Shown: positions 35,439 through 45,125 of the stretch, one piece after another
How positions within the stretch are numbered: position 1 is the stretch's first letter
Layout of the letters: each line of letters begins with the position of its first letter
Origin: Kaistella haifensis DSM 19056
Lineage (GTDB): Bacteria; Bacteroidota; Bacteroidia; Flavobacteriales; Weeksellaceae
Assembly: GCF_000735695.2 (NCBI RefSeq)
Contig: NZ_JASZ02000011.1
Span: 112,167 to 176,166 of the forward strand
Reading direction: 5' to 3'
DNA: 64,000 bases
Program-made: the position numbers and the translations under genes
Notes under the pieces: model-generated
Seen by the model: only the letters and a program-made list of their open reading frames with translations
Databases searched by the model: none
Told to the model about the DNA's origin: nothing

Positions 35439-36296
35439 ATGAAGGGAATTATTTTAGCCGGCGGATCCGGTACCAGACTTTATCCATTGACGATTGCGGT
35501 AAGCAAGCAGCTGATGCCGGTTTATGACAAACCGATGATTTATTATCCGCTTTCCACATTATTACTTGCGGGAATTAAAGATATCTTAATTATTACAACA
35601 CCACATGATCAGGAAGGTTTTATGAAACTTTTGGGCGACGGTTCATCGATTGGATGTAACATTCAGTACAAAGTACAGCCCAGTCCGGACGGTTTAGCGC
35701 AGGCTTTTATTTTGGGAGAAGAATTTATCGGAGACGATTCTGTAGCGCTCGTTTTGGGTGATAATATTTTTTATGGCGCAGGATTGCCAAAATTGTTGGA
35801 AAGCAAAACCAACATAAAAGGCGGCTGCGTCTTTGCTTATCAGGTTTCCGATCCGGAAAGATATGGCGTGGTGGAATTTGATGAGAACTTAAAAGCCATT
35901 TCTATTGAAGAAAAACCTGCGGAACCTAAATCCAACTTTGCCGTTCCAGGTTTGTATTTTTATGATAATTCCGTAGTCGAAATCGCTAAAAACCTAAAGC
36001 CGTCACCGCGTGGTGAATTGGAAATCACGGATGTAAACCGAATTTATCTTGAAAAAGGTCAGTTAGAAGTAGGGGTGATGTCGCGCGGAACCGCTTGGCT
36101 CGACACCGGAACTTTCGATTCTTTACATGAAGCTTCGGAATTTGTGAAAGTTTTGGAGAAAAGACAAGGTTTCAAAATTTCTTGTATTGAAGAGATCGCT
36201 TACAAAAAAAGGTTCATTAACAAAGAACAACTTCTAGAATCGGCGAAGAAATATGGTAAAAGCGGTTATGGTGAATATTTGAAAGGGATTTTATAA
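35439..36296 (+). CDS. rfbA: glucose-1-phosphate thymidylyltransferase
   Basis: A 286-residue enzyme joining glucose-1-phosphate and dTTP. The start [20 protein letters not shown] is the family N-terminus; the open frame upstream reads through the repeat arm and is not protein. Other signatures are [37 protein letters not shown] and [19 protein letters not shown]. It closes the polysaccharide locus and is followed by a terminator. rfbA, rfbB and rfbC are all here but rfbD is not. Confidence 0.96.
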   Translation: MKGIILAGGSGTRLYPLTIAVSKQLMPVYDKPMIYYPLSTLLLAGIKDILIITTPHDQEGFMKLLGDGSSIGCNIQYKVQPSPDGLAQAFILGEEFIGDDSVALVLGDNIFYGAGLPKLLESKTNIKGGCVFAYQVSDPERYGVVEFDENLKAISIEEKPAEPKSNFAVPGLYFYDNSVVEIAKNLKPSPRGELEITDVNRIYLEKGQLEVGVMSRGTAWLDTGTFDSLHEASEFVKVLEKRQGFKISCIEEIAYKKRFINKEQLLESAKKYGKSGYGEYLKGIL

Positions 36297-36319
36297 ACCA
36301 TTTTAAATGAAATATTTAG

Positions 36320-36355
36320 AAAGACTTTAAGCAAAACCTTAAAGTCTTTTTTTAT
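36320..36355 (+). terminator. intrinsic terminator after rfbA
   Basis: AAAGACTTTAAG and CTTAAAGTCTTT form a perfect 12-base stem around a six-base loop, followed by a T run. This marks the end of the polysaccharide operon. Confidence 0.9.
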
Positions 36356-36410
36356 TCCTAAATTTGCGCCCTGTAATATACATCAGTTTTTTATACTAAA
36401 ATATCAATTC

Positions 36411-37712
36411 ATGCGTACAAAATCCGTCGGCAAAAAGAAAATCAATATCGTCACACTCGGTTGTTCCAAAAATGTTTATGACTCCGAAGTCCTGATGGGG
36501 CAATTGGAAGCCAACGGAAAAGAAGTGGTGCACGAGGATCGCGGTGACATCGTCGTAATCAATACCTGCGGTTTTATCGATAATGCTAAGGAAGAATCGA
36601 TTAACACGATTTTGGAATATGTCGATGCCAAAAACCGAGGCGAGGTAGAGAAGGTTTTCGTTACCGGATGTCTTTCGGAAAGATATAAACCGGATTTGAT
36701 AAGAGAAATTCCGGATGTAGACCAGTATTTCGGAACTAGAGATCTGCCTATTTTGCTCAAACATTTGGGTGCAGATTATAAACATGAATTGGTTGGGGAA
36801 AGAATGACGACCACACCAAAACATTATGCCTATTTAAAAATTGCAGAAGGTTGCGACCGACCATGTTCATTCTGCGCAATTCCTTTGATGAGAGGGAAAA
36901 ATGTTTCTACACCAATCGAAAATTTGGTCATTGAAGCTGAGAAATTGGCTAAGAAAGGAGTTAAGGAACTTATTCTTATCGCACAGGACTTAACTTATTA
37001 CGGACTTGATATTTACAAAAAAAGAGCTTTAGGTGACTTACTTTTAAGATTGGTAAAAGTGGAAGGAATCGAGTGGATTCGTTTGCATTACGCGTTTCCA
37101 TCAGGGTTTCCGGAGGATGTGTTAGAAATCATTAAAAATGAGCCGAAAGTTTGCAACTATATCGATATTCCTTTGCAACATATTAATTCTGATATCCTAA
37201 AGGCGATGAAGAGAGGAACCACCCACGAGAAAACCAATGCTTTGTTGGAAAAGTTTCGGGAGAAAGTTCCGGATATGGCGATCAGAACTACTTTAATCGT
37301 AGGTTTTCCGGGCGAAACAGAAGAAAAATTCCTCGAAATGAAAGAATGGGTTCGCACACAACGTTTCGATCGATTGGGCTGTTTTACCTATTCGCACGAA
37401 GAAAATACAACCGCCTACGTTTTGGAAGATGATGTACCGCAGGAAGTGAAAGAAGCTAGGGTAGAAGAGATTATGGAGTTGCAGTCACAGATTTCATGGG
37501 AGAAAAATCAGGTGAAAATAGGTAAAACGTTCCGATGCATTTTCGATCGAAAGGAAGGAAACTATTTTGTCGGAAGAACCGAGTTCGATTCTCCGGACGT
37601 AGATAATACAGTTTTGGTCTCTGCAGAAAACACTTATTTATCAATCGGCGAGTTTGCCAATATAAAAATTACCTCCGCTGAAGAATTTGATTTGTACGGA
37701 GAACTTGTTTAA
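36411..37712 (+). CDS. rimO: ribosomal protein S12 methylthiotransferase
   Basis: A 433-residue radical SAM enzyme that methylthiolates an aspartate of ribosomal protein S12. The N-terminal MTTase domain has VTLGCSKNVYDSE, VINTCGFIDNAKEES and VTGCLSERY, whose cysteines hold one cluster; the radical SAM motif is C148-x3-C152-x2-C155 (CDRPCSFC); a TRAM domain closes the protein. The SKNxxDSE and GFIDxAKEES segments separate RimO from MiaB. A TAAATTTG box at 36359-36366 could be its -7 promoter element. Confidence 0.95.
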   Translation: MRTKSVGKKKINIVTLGCSKNVYDSEVLMGQLEANGKEVVHEDRGDIVVINTCGFIDNAKEESINTILEYVDAKNRGEVEKVFVTGCLSERYKPDLIREIPDVDQYFGTRDLPILLKHLGADYKHELVGERMTTTPKHYAYLKIAEGCDRPCSFCAIPLMRGKNVSTPIENLVIEAEKLAKKGVKELILIAQDLTYYGLDIYKKRALGDLLLRLVKVEGIEWIRLHYAFPSGFPEDVLEIIKNEPKVCNYIDIPLQHINSDILKAMKRGTTHEKTNALLEKFREKVPDMAIRTTLIVGFPGETEEKFLEMKEWVRTQRFDRLGCFTYSHEENTTAYVLEDDVPQEVKEARVEEIMELQSQISWEKNQVKIGKTFRCIFDRKEGNYFVGRTEFDSPDVDNTVLVSAENTYLSIGEFANIKITSAEEFDLYGELV

Positions 37713-37738
37713 AATCAAGTAATAAAGAATAAAAAAAG

Positions 37739-37761
37739 CCAATGAATTTCATTGGTTTTTT
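37739..37761 (+). terminator. intrinsic terminator after rimO
   Basis: CCAATGAA and TTCATTGG form a compact palindrome followed by six T. Confidence 0.85.
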
Positions 37762-38176
37762 TGTTTTCACTGAATTTTGCCTTCTCAATTTCGTTAAAAT
37801 TTTCATTGATTAATAAATTTCAGGGCTTGATGCTAAAAATCGCTTTTTCCTTAAACGTTCATTAATAAAGGGATTGAGGCAGTTTTTTATTCTAAAATCA
37901 CTTTAATTTTCTTCTTTTTATTTCTTAATAATTTTTTTTACTTTTTAATGATTTTTCTAACCATTCAACGAAATTTACAATTTTATTAACCGGTTGATTA
38001 TAAGTATTTTGTGTGTTTTGTAGATGGGAAACTATGCAGTAATTAGTTAATTTTGTTAACGTTTTATGGATGTTTTTAACACTTTTTAACAAGCTTCCTT
38101 ATTTCCCATGAATAGGGAATTAGCAAAGTGTCTTAACATATAATTAAGAATTTGTTAACAGAATTTAACAGTTGGG
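37762..38176. other. AT-rich intergenic region upstream of the RlpA-like gene
   Basis: No gene visible. The region is very AT-rich and its second half holds many TTAAC/GTTAA words (for example near 37986, 38044, 38055, 38078, 38089, 38133, 38154 and 38165), some of them as palindromes such as 'ttgttaacg'. They might be regulator sites or simple composition. Confidence 0.5.
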
Positions 38177-38208
38177 TTGTTGCAAAAAATGTTTTCGGGA
38201 TAAATTTG
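38177..38208 (+). promoter_or_regulatory. Bacteroidota-type promoter of the RlpA-like gene
   Basis: A TTG at 38177-38179 is followed after 21 bases by TAAATTTG at 38201-38208, a good fit to the flavobacterial -33 TTG / -7 TAnnTTTG consensus. Transcription would start about 25-30 bases before the ATG. Confidence 0.7.
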
Positions 38209-38238
38209 CAGAGTCAAAACCAATAAAAATAATTCAAA

Positions 38239-38610
38239 ATGATGAAAAGAGCGATTCTCGTAATCATAATGATGATTTCAACACTTGGTATTTATTCTTT
38301 CAACAAGTTTAATGCCAATGATGCCAAAACAAGTTTTGCATCGTTCTACCACGATAAGTTTAATGGTAGGAAAACAGCAAGCGGAGAGATTTTCAATAAC
38401 AGAAAACTTACCGCAGCGCATAGAACGCTTCCTTTCGGTACCGTAATTGAAGTTACGAATCTGAGAACAGGGAAAAGTGTAGAAGTGAGAATTAACGACC
38501 GCGGTCCGTTCCACTCTTCCAGAGCGTTGGATTTATCCAAAGCAGCGTTCGATTCAATTGGCAATACTGCTAAAGGAACCATGCCAATTGAATATGAAAT
38601 TGTCGATTAA
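38239..38610 (+). CDS. RlpA-like double-psi beta-barrel protein, secreted
   Basis: A 123-residue protein with an N-terminal signal or anchor helix (AILVIIMMISTLGIYSF) and an RlpA-type double-psi beta-barrel: ASFYHDKFNGRKTASGE, LTAAHRTLPFGTVIEV, VRINDRGPFHSSRALDLS. RlpA enzymes cut naked glycan strands at the septum. There is no SPOR domain, so it is the short form and its targeting is unclear. It is a single gene with its own promoter and terminator. Confidence 0.85.
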   Translation: MMKRAILVIIMMISTLGIYSFNKFNANDAKTSFASFYHDKFNGRKTASGEIFNNRKLTAAHRTLPFGTVIEVTNLRTGKSVEVRINDRGPFHSSRALDLSKAAFDSIGNTAKGTMPIEYEIVD

Positions 38611-38631
38611 CTTTACGTTTTTTAAAAGCAA

Positions 38632-38658
38632 AGCCGATTCAGAAGAGTCGGCTTTTTT
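38632..38658. terminator. terminator between the convergent RlpA-like and xth genes
   Basis: AGCCGATTC and GAGTCGGCT pair with one mismatch around a four-base loop, with T6 on the + side and A-rich sequence on the other. It can serve both genes. Confidence 0.8.
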
Positions 38659-38675
38659 ATTTCAAATTTATATTC

Positions 38676-39437
38676 TTAATGAAGTTCTACCAGCACCGGA
38701 CAGTGGTCGCTGTGCACGGCTTCTTTCAGAATAACCGCGCGCGACAGTTTCTCTTTTAAAGTATAAGACACGAAATTATAATCCAAACGCCAGCCTTTGT
38801 TCCTTGCGCGGGAGTTCTGGCGGTAACTCCACCACGAATAATTATCGGGCTGATCATTAAAGAACCGGAAACTGTCTATCAGTTCGCATTCCTCTATAAA
38901 TTTGGTCATCCATTCTCTTTCCATCGGTAAAAATCCGGAAGTATTTTTCAGTCCTTCGGGGTTATGAATGTCAATGGCTTTATGACAAATATTAAAATCC
39001 CCACAAATAATAAGGTTTGGAATGGTTTTTCTTAACTCATTGATGTAAACCAAGAAATCTTCACAAAACTGCATTTTGAATTCTAATCTTTCGGAATTGG
39101 AAGCGGAAGGCACGTACACGGAAATCACCGAGAACCCATCGAAATCTGCTCTTATTACTCTTCCTTCACTGTCGTAATGTTCGATGCCACAACCATATTC
39201 TACATGTAGAGGTTCAATTTTAGAAGCGATTCCTACGCCGGAATACCCTTTTCGTTGCGCGGAATGCCAATAACTTTTATATCCTATTTTCTCTAAACTT
39301 TCGATGTCGATTTGGTCGTTTCCCGCTTTGCTTTCCTGAATGCAAATCACATCGGGATCGGCGATTTTCAGCCAGCCAAGGAAGTCTTTGGTAAAAGCAG
39401 CACGAATTCCGTTTACATTGTATGAAATAACTCTCAT
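38676..39437 (-). CDS. xth: exodeoxyribonuclease III
   Basis: A 253-residue AP endonuclease/3'-exonuclease of the Xth family for base-excision repair. Catalytic segments are CIQESKAG (metal Glu), YSGVGIASK, CGDFNICHKAIDIHNP (Asp/Asn), FRFFNDQPDNYSWWSYR, WRLDYNFVS and SDHCPVLVEL (Asp-His pair). It appears complete. Confidence 0.95.
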   Translation of the reverse strand: MRVISYNVNGIRAAFTKDFLGWLKIADPDVICIQESKAGNDQIDIESLEKIGYKSYWHSAQRKGYSGVGIASKIEPLHVEYGCGIEHYDSEGRVIRADFDGFSVISVYVPSASNSERLEFKMQFCEDFLVYINELRKTIPNLIICGDFNICHKAIDIHNPEGLKNTSGFLPMEREWMTKFIEECELIDSFRFFNDQPDNYSWWSYRQNSRARNKGWRLDYNFVSYTLKEKLSRAVILKEAVHSDHCPVLVELH

Positions 39438-39501
39438 TGAATATTTTTAATTTTTCCCAAAATTACAAAAGCGAATTTGATTCTACGGAAATCTGCCACA
39501 C

Positions 39502-39536
39502 AAAAAAGGCGGAAAAAACAGTATGTTTCTCCCGCC
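39502..39536 (-). terminator. intrinsic terminator after porX
   Basis: Read on the minus strand, GGCGGGAGAAACA pairs with TGTTTTTTCCGCC over 13 bases (two G-T pairs) with a three-base loop, then six T. Confidence 0.88.
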
Positions 39537-39574
39537 CAATTGGATCCCAAATTTAAATAAACTATGAAAAAAAA

Positions 39575-41116
39575 CTATTTGGGCTCCATAATGCTGATCG
39601 GGATAATCACTTCTTCCAAAGAGATTCCGCCGTGTTGGTAGGTTTCTTTGTAATAATTCACGAAATGATTATAGTTTTTCGGATAAGCCAAAAAGATGTT
39701 GTTTTTGGCGAAAATATATTTTGAACTTAGATTTCCTTTTGGTAAAAACAGTTTTTCGGGATTTGAAATTGCCCAAACATCGCTGTTTTCGTAAGTTAAA
39801 CTTCGTCCGGTTTTGTATCGGATATTGGTTGAAGTTTCTCGGTCGCCGACTACTTTGCTTGGTTTTTTTACATAGATCGTTCCATGATCGGTGGTGATCA
39901 CCAATTTGAAACCATGGTCTGCAGCCTGTTTGATGATTTTTAATAAAGAGGAATTCTCAAACCAATTGTATGTGAGTGATCGGAATGTTTTATCGTCGCG
40001 AATCAATTGATTCACGATCACATTATCGGTTTTCGCATGGGAAAGAATGTCGATAAAGTTGTAAACAATTACCAAGAGATCATTGTTTTTATGTTGGTTG
40101 AAATCTTCCAATACTTTTTTCTCGAAATCAGCATTTAAAATTTTTAGGTATTTCATCGATTTTCCGGATAATCCGAGGCGTTTCATTTGATCTTCCAGAA
40201 AATCTCTTTCGTGCTCATTTTTATTGCCTTCTTCATTGTCATTAAACCAATATTGTGTAAATCTTTTTTCGATTTCTGAAGGTAAAAGTCCGGCGAAGAA
40301 AGAGTTTCTCGCATATTGCGTTGCGGTCGGAAGAATGCTGAAATAATAATCTTCTGACGTTTTGTTGTAGAATCTCGTGAACAGTGGTTCGATGACTTTC
40401 CACTGATCGTAGCGCAAATTATCGACCATGAGGAGCAAAACTTTATCCTTTTCAACCTCGCTTTTTACTTTTTCTTTGAAAAGCGTGTGACTCATCATTG
40501 GTTTCTCGTTCGTATGAAGCCAGTCTTCATAATTGTTTTCGATGAATTTGGAGAACTGAATGTTTGCTTCTTCTTTTTGAGATTGCAACAAATCTGAAAA
40601 TTCACTGTCGAAAACTTTATCGAATTTGATTTCCCAATTGAGGATTTTCTTGTAATATTCCGCCCATTCCTGATAAGTTTTCAGGTAAGAAAGTTCCATC
40701 GAAAGATTGCGGAATTCCTGCTGATATTCCTGAATGGTTTGTTGTTCCACCAAAGTTTCTTCTTGAAGATTTTTCTTTAAAGACAATAAAACCTGGTTCG
40801 GATTTACCGGTTTCAGGATATAATCGGCGATTTGGGAACCAATTGCTTGTTCCATGATTCTTTCCTCTTCATTTTTGGTTACCATCACGATTTTAATAGC
40901 CGAATCGATATTTTTAATCATTGGAATGGCTTCCAAACCGGAGATTCCGGGCATATTTTCATCGAGCAAAGCCAATTGAAAATTTTCTTTTTCGATCATT
41001 TCCAGCGCTTCATTCACGTTGTTTACGGGTTTCACTTCGTAACCTTTGTTTTCCAAAAACACGATATGTGGTTTCAGTAAATCTACCTCATCATCAATCC
41101 ATATCAATTTTGCCAT
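39575..41116 (-). CDS. porX: PorX-like response regulator with PglZ domain (type IX secretion regulator)
   Basis: A 513-residue protein. Residues 1-120 are a receiver domain with the acidic pocket D8-D9, phospho-acceptor D52 in ALLDENMPG, T80 and K102 (LKPVNP). After a coiled-coil linker (about 120-165), the C-terminal two-thirds is a PglZ, alkaline-phosphatase-like domain: LLLMVDNLRYDQW, LLPSEIEKR, VIVYNFIDILSHAKT and VITTDHGTIYVKKP. This is the layout of PorX, which with the kinase PorY controls type IX secretion genes in Porphyromonas gingivalis. PorY is not adjacent here. Confidence 0.93.
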   Translation of the reverse strand: MAKLIWIDDEVDLLKPHIVFLENKGYEVKPVNNVNEALEMIEKENFQLALLDENMPGISGLEAIPMIKNIDSAIKIVMVTKNEEERIMEQAIGSQIADYILKPVNPNQVLLSLKKNLQEETLVEQQTIQEYQQEFRNLSMELSYLKTYQEWAEYYKKILNWEIKFDKVFDSEFSDLLQSQKEEANIQFSKFIENNYEDWLHTNEKPMMSHTLFKEKVKSEVEKDKVLLLMVDNLRYDQWKVIEPLFTRFYNKTSEDYYFSILPTATQYARNSFFAGLLPSEIEKRFTQYWFNDNEEGNKNEHERDFLEDQMKRLGLSGKSMKYLKILNADFEKKVLEDFNQHKNNDLLVIVYNFIDILSHAKTDNVIVNQLIRDDKTFRSLTYNWFENSSLLKIIKQAADHGFKLVITTDHGTIYVKKPSKVVGDRETSTNIRYKTGRSLTYENSDVWAISNPEKLFLPKGNLSSKYIFAKNNIFLAYPKNYNHFVNYYKETYQHGGISLEEVIIPISIMEPK

Positions 41117-41328
41117 ATACTATATTTAAATTTTAAAAGATGCAGTTTCAAGATATTTGAACCGCACTTGTTGTGTCCAAAAATACAACCAAACATTGCC
41201 AATTTTATTTTAAACACACGTTAAAGTTGCGTTAATTTTAATAGATGAATTCACGAAAAAATAATGAATGGAGCGGATTATTGAACTTAGAAATCCTTAT
41301 TTTTGTCAACAATCATCAATTTTAGTTC

Positions 41329-42543
41329 ATGACCAACAAATTCAAAATCATCAACGATCCCGTTCACGGCTTCATCAAAATTCCCCATGAAATTTTGTTT
41401 GATGTAATCGAGCATCGATATTTTCAGCGTTTGCGACGTATTTCCCAAACCGGGTTGTTGAATCTCATTTTTCCCGGAGCTACTCACACGAGGTTTCATC
41501 ACGCTTTAGGAGCGATGCATTTGATGTTTACAGCTCTGGAAACTTTGAAATTAAAAGGTGTTGAGATTTCCAAAGAAGAAGAAAAATCGGCGATGTTGGC
41601 GATTTTGCTTCACGATGTCGGTCATGGTCCGTTTTCTCATGCGTTAGAAAATATGTTGATGGATGATTGGCATCACGAAAAACTCTCGCTATTGCTGATG
41701 AATAAAATGAATGAAGAATTTGGTGGTGAGCTATCGATGGCAATGGAAATGTTTCAGGGAAAGTACCATCGCAAATTTTTCAACCAGTTGATTTCTTCGC
41801 AACTGGATGTCGATCGTCTGGATTATTTGAAGCGCGACAGCTTCTACACCGGAGTTTCCGAAGGAAATGTGAATACACAACGAATTATTTCGATGATGAA
41901 TGTTTCGGATGAGGAATTGGTGATTGATGCGAAGGGAATTTATTCGATTGAGAATTTCCTCACGGCGCGAATGTTTATGTATTGGCAAGTTTATTATCAC
42001 AAAACTTCGGCTTTGGCAGAGCATCTTTTGGTGAAGATATTGGATCGCGCAAAATTCTTAATTTCTGAAGGTAAAGATTTGCCAGCTTCTGAAAATTTAA
42101 AATATTTTTTAACCCGAAACCATTTCGAAACCGCTTCCGATGAAGATATCCGACGATTTACGGAGTTGGATGACAATGATGTGATTCAGGCAATGAAATT
42201 CTGGTGCAAAAATGAAGATTTTGTGTTGTCTTATCTTTGCAAATGCGTCATTCAAAGGGATTTTCTGAAAACGAAAATTTCCTCAAAACCATTTGATCCT
42301 GAATTTATTAATGAAAAAATCGAAAAAACCAATGCTGTTTTTAGCATTGAAAATGGCGAGCAGCTTGTAGATCAGATTTCCAGAAATTTGTTGCCGTACA
42401 ACGCCGAAAAACAACCGATTTATTTATTATTGAAAAATGGCGAAAAAATCACCCTTGAAAATTCGGAAAACCAAATTCTCTCAACCTACATCAATCAGCC
42501 AAATACGAAGTATATTCTTTCTTTTCCGAGGGAGATTTTGTAG
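41329..42543 (+). CDS. HD-domain phosphohydrolase (dGTPase-like)
   Basis: A 404-residue HD-superfamily hydrolase. Metal-binding residues are in THTRFHHALGAMHL near residues 53-64 and LLHDVGHGPFSHALEN near 95-110, with DVDRLDYLKRDS further on. It begins DPVHGFIKIPHEI, the opening typical of the YwfO/SAMHD-like group, whose members remove triphosphate from dNTPs or control nucleotide pools. The substrate is not known. It diverges from porX, with 212 bases shared for both promoters. Confidence 0.85.
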   Translation: MTNKFKIINDPVHGFIKIPHEILFDVIEHRYFQRLRRISQTGLLNLIFPGATHTRFHHALGAMHLMFTALETLKLKGVEISKEEEKSAMLAILLHDVGHGPFSHALENMLMDDWHHEKLSLLLMNKMNEEFGGELSMAMEMFQGKYHRKFFNQLISSQLDVDRLDYLKRDSFYTGVSEGNVNTQRIISMMNVSDEELVIDAKGIYSIENFLTARMFMYWQVYYHKTSALAEHLLVKILDRAKFLISEGKDLPASENLKYFLTRNHFETASDEDIRRFTELDDNDVIQAMKFWCKNEDFVLSYLCKCVIQRDFLKTKISSKPFDPEFINEKIEKTNAVFSIENGEQLVDQISRNLLPYNAEKQPIYLLLKNGEKITLENSENQILSTYINQPNTKYILSFPREIL

Positions 42544-42669
42544 AATACAGTTTGTAAGTAAAGTAGTTGTAAGTGACAACAATTTTTTTATTCCTATTTA
42601 ATAACGTAATGCTCATATTGTCCTCAATATTTTTTGACCTTTTCTTCTATCAAAATTTTCAAAAAAGTA

Positions 42670-42697
42670 TTGCGTAATTCATAATTTCTTATCTTTG
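42670..42697 (+). promoter_or_regulatory. promoter of the lipid A / efp cluster, giving a possibly leaderless mRNA
   Basis: TTG at 42670-42672 is followed after 17 bases by TATCTTTG at 42690-42697, a strong flavobacterial promoter. The expected start of transcription, some 5-8 bases after the -7 box, falls at or next to the lpxD ATG (42704). Confidence 0.7.
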
Positions 42698-42703
42698 CAA
42701 GAT

Positions 42704-43735
42704 ATGGAATTTACAGCATCGCAGATTGCAGCTTTTATCAACGGGAAAATTATTGGCGACGAAAACACCATCATCAGAGGGGTTTCGCCAATAGAAAGTG
42801 GTGAGCAAAATCACCTGTCTTTCATTGCCCAAGAAAGGTTTGCTCATTATATCGACAACACGAAATGCGCTGTTCTCATTGTTTCAGAAAAATTATTAAC
42901 CAAAGACTCTTACCCTGTTACCATCATCGCTGTGGAAGATGCTTATCTTTCTTTTCAGGTTTTGATGAATCTTTATAATGATATGCAAGGTCGCAAAACA
43001 GGTATTGAACAAGGTGCAGTATTTCACGAAACCTCTGTGGTAGGTGAAAATGTGTATGTAGGGGCTTTTACTTGTGTTTCTGAAAAAGTGAAAATAGGCG
43101 ACGGAAGCCAGATTTATCCTCATGTTTATATCGGAAAAAATGTAAAAATCGGAAAAAACTGTATTTTGTACAGTGGCGTTCGTGTTTACGATTATTGCGT
43201 AATTGGAGACAATTGCGTAGTTCACTCCAATACCGTAATCGGTTCGGACGGCTTTGGTTTTCAGCCGACGAAAGAGGGTTACCAAAAAATCCCACAACTT
43301 GGGAATGTAGTTTTGGAAGATAACGTGGAGATTGGCTCCAACTGTAGTATCGATCGAGGAACCATTGGATCTACCGTGATTGGTAAAGGAACCAAAATTG
43401 ATAATTTAATCCAAATCGCTCACAATGTAAAAATTGGTGAGAATAATGTAATTGCCGCCCAAGCAGGAATTGCTGGCTCAACCGTAATTGGCGACTGGAA
43501 TCAAATTGGTGGTCAGGTTGGAATCGTGGGGCATATTAACATCGGAAATCAGGTGAAAATTCAGGCCCAAAGTGGAGTGAATTCCAATACTAAAGATGGT
43601 GAAATCTTGTATGGTTCACCTGCCATCAATGCCGGTGAATATAGAAGAAATTATGTTCATTTCCGAAATTTAACCGAGATTGTAAAACGCATCAATAACT
43701 TAGAAAACAACTCAAAAGATAAAACTAATGAGTGA
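42704..43735 (+). CDS. lpxD: UDP-3-O-(3-hydroxyacyl)glucosamine N-acyltransferase
   Basis: A 343-residue LpxD, the third step of lipid A synthesis. The N-terminal uridine-binding domain ([33 protein letters not shown]) is followed by a left-handed beta-helix of hexapeptide repeats ([20 protein letters not shown] and similar) with the catalytic-His segment [14 protein letters not shown] chose MEFTASQ as the start; the open frame goes three codons upstream only through a non-ATG codon within the promoter. It overlaps lpxC-fabZ by eight bases. Confidence 0.94.
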   Translation: MEFTASQIAAFINGKIIGDENTIIRGVSPIESGEQNHLSFIAQERFAHYIDNTKCAVLIVSEKLLTKDSYPVTIIAVEDAYLSFQVLMNLYNDMQGRKTGIEQGAVFHETSVVGENVYVGAFTCVSEKVKIGDGSQIYPHVYIGKNVKIGKNCILYSGVRVYDYCVIGDNCVVHSNTVIGSDGFGFQPTKEGYQKIPQLGNVVLEDNVEIGSNCSIDRGTIGSTVIGKGTKIDNLIQIAHNVKIGENNVIAAQAGIAGSTVIGDWNQIGGQVGIVGHINIGNQVKIQAQSGVNSNTKDGEILYGSPAINAGEYRRNYVHFRNLTEIVKRINNLENNSKDKTNE

Positions 43736-45125
43736 TAAACAAAAGACTTTAAAAGAAGAAGTTTCTCTTTCAGGGATCGGACTTCATACCGGAAGAGAAG
43801 TTGTTCTTACTCTTAAACCTGCAAAAGAAAATACGGGATTTATATTTGTCCGTACCGATTTGGAAGGACATCCACAAGTGGAAGCCGATGTAAATTATGT
43901 CACTACCACCGAAAGAGGAACAACTTTAGAAAAACTCGGCGTAAGAATTCATACTTGCGAGCATCTGCTTGCTGCTTTAGTAGGTTGTGATATCGACAAT
44001 GCGATTCTAGAGATGAATAGTGCTGAACCACCTATTTTAGACGGATCTTCGAAATTTTTCGTAGAAGCTATCGAGAAAGCGGGAATTGTAGAGCAGAATA
44101 TTGATCGTGAGTATTTAGTTGTAAAAGAGGTTTTGAGTTATTCCGATGCTGCTACAGGATCCGAAATTACCATTATTCCATCTGATACGTACGAGATAAC
44201 CACTATGGTGGATTTCGGAACTAAAGTTTTAGGAACTCAGAATGCGACTTTAAAAGATATTTCGGAGTTTAAAGAAGAAATCTCATCAGCACGAACTTTC
44301 AGTTTTTTGCATGAGCTCGAAATGCTTCTGGATGCTGGTTTAATCAAAGGTGGAGATATTTCAAACGCGATCGTGTATGTAGATAAAGAATTAACTGCCG
44401 ACACGGCCGATAAACTCAAAAAAGCTTTCGGAAAAGATGATGTTTCCATCCGCCCGAATGGTATTTTAGATAATCTGACTTTAAATTATCCCAATGAAGC
44501 CGCGCGTCATAAGTTGCTTGATGTTATCGGTGATTTAGCTTTGGTAGGGGTAAAGATTAAAGGAAAAGTGATTGCCAACAAGCCGGGGCATTTCGTAAAT
44601 ACCCAGTTTGCCAAGAAGCTCAACCGTCAGTGGAAACTTCAGAAAAAGAAAAACGTTCCGGATATCGATATCAATAAAGAACCAGTTTTCGATATCAACG
44701 GAATCATGAGATTGATGCCGCACCGTCCACCGTTTTTGCTCATCGATAAGATTCTCGAACTTTCAGATTCGCATGTCGTAGGACTCAAAAATGTTACCAT
44801 GAACGAGCCGTTTTTTGTGGGGCATTTTCCAAAAGAACCTGTAATGCCTGGTGTTTTGCAGGTAGAAGCTTTGGCTCAAACCGGCGGGATTTTGGTTTTG
44901 GCAAGTGTACCGGATCCGGAAAATTATTCTACTTATTTTATCAAAATGGATAAAGTAAAGTTTAAGAAAAAAGTAGTTCCGGGTGATACCATGATTTTCA
45001 AGATAGAACTCATCACCCCGATCAGAAGGGGAATTGTGCACATGCAAGGTTACGGATATGTTGGCGACAGTGTAGTTGTAGAAGCAGAACTGATGGCGCA
45101 AGTTGCAAAAAATAAAACGGAGTAG
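43728..45125 (+). CDS. lpxC-fabZ: fused UDP-3-O-acyl-GlcNAc deacetylase / 3-hydroxyacyl-ACP dehydratase
   Basis: A 465-residue fusion typical of Bacteroidota. Residues 1-305 are Lpx[19 protein letters not shown] and the zinc site [18 protein letters not shown]. From about residue 320 comes Fab[20 protein letters not shown], the catalytic His in [20 protein letters not shown] and the Glu of the latter segment. Fusing them links lipid A commitment to fatty-acid elongation. Only the start codon of lpxA follows the stop, with no spacer. Confidence 0.96.
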   Translation: MSDKQKTLKEEVSLSGIGLHTGREVVLTLKPAKENTGFIFVRTDLEGHPQVEADVNYVTTTERGTTLEKLGVRIHTCEHLLAALVGCDIDNAILEMNSAEPPILDGSSKFFVEAIEKAGIVEQNIDREYLVVKEVLSYSDAATGSEITIIPSDTYEITTMVDFGTKVLGTQNATLKDISEFKEEISSARTFSFLHELEMLLDAGLIKGGDISNAIVYVDKELTADTADKLKKAFGKDDVSIRPNGILDNLTLNYPNEAARHKLLDVIGDLALVGVKIKGKVIANKPGHFVNTQFAKKLNRQWKLQKKKNVPDIDINKEPVFDINGIMRLMPHRPPFLLIDKILELSDSHVVGLKNVTMNEPFFVGHFPKEPVMPGVLQVEALAQTGGILVLASVPDPENYSTYFIKMDKVKFKKKVVPGDTMIFKIELITPIRRGIVHMQGYGYVGDSVVVEAELMAQVAKNKTE

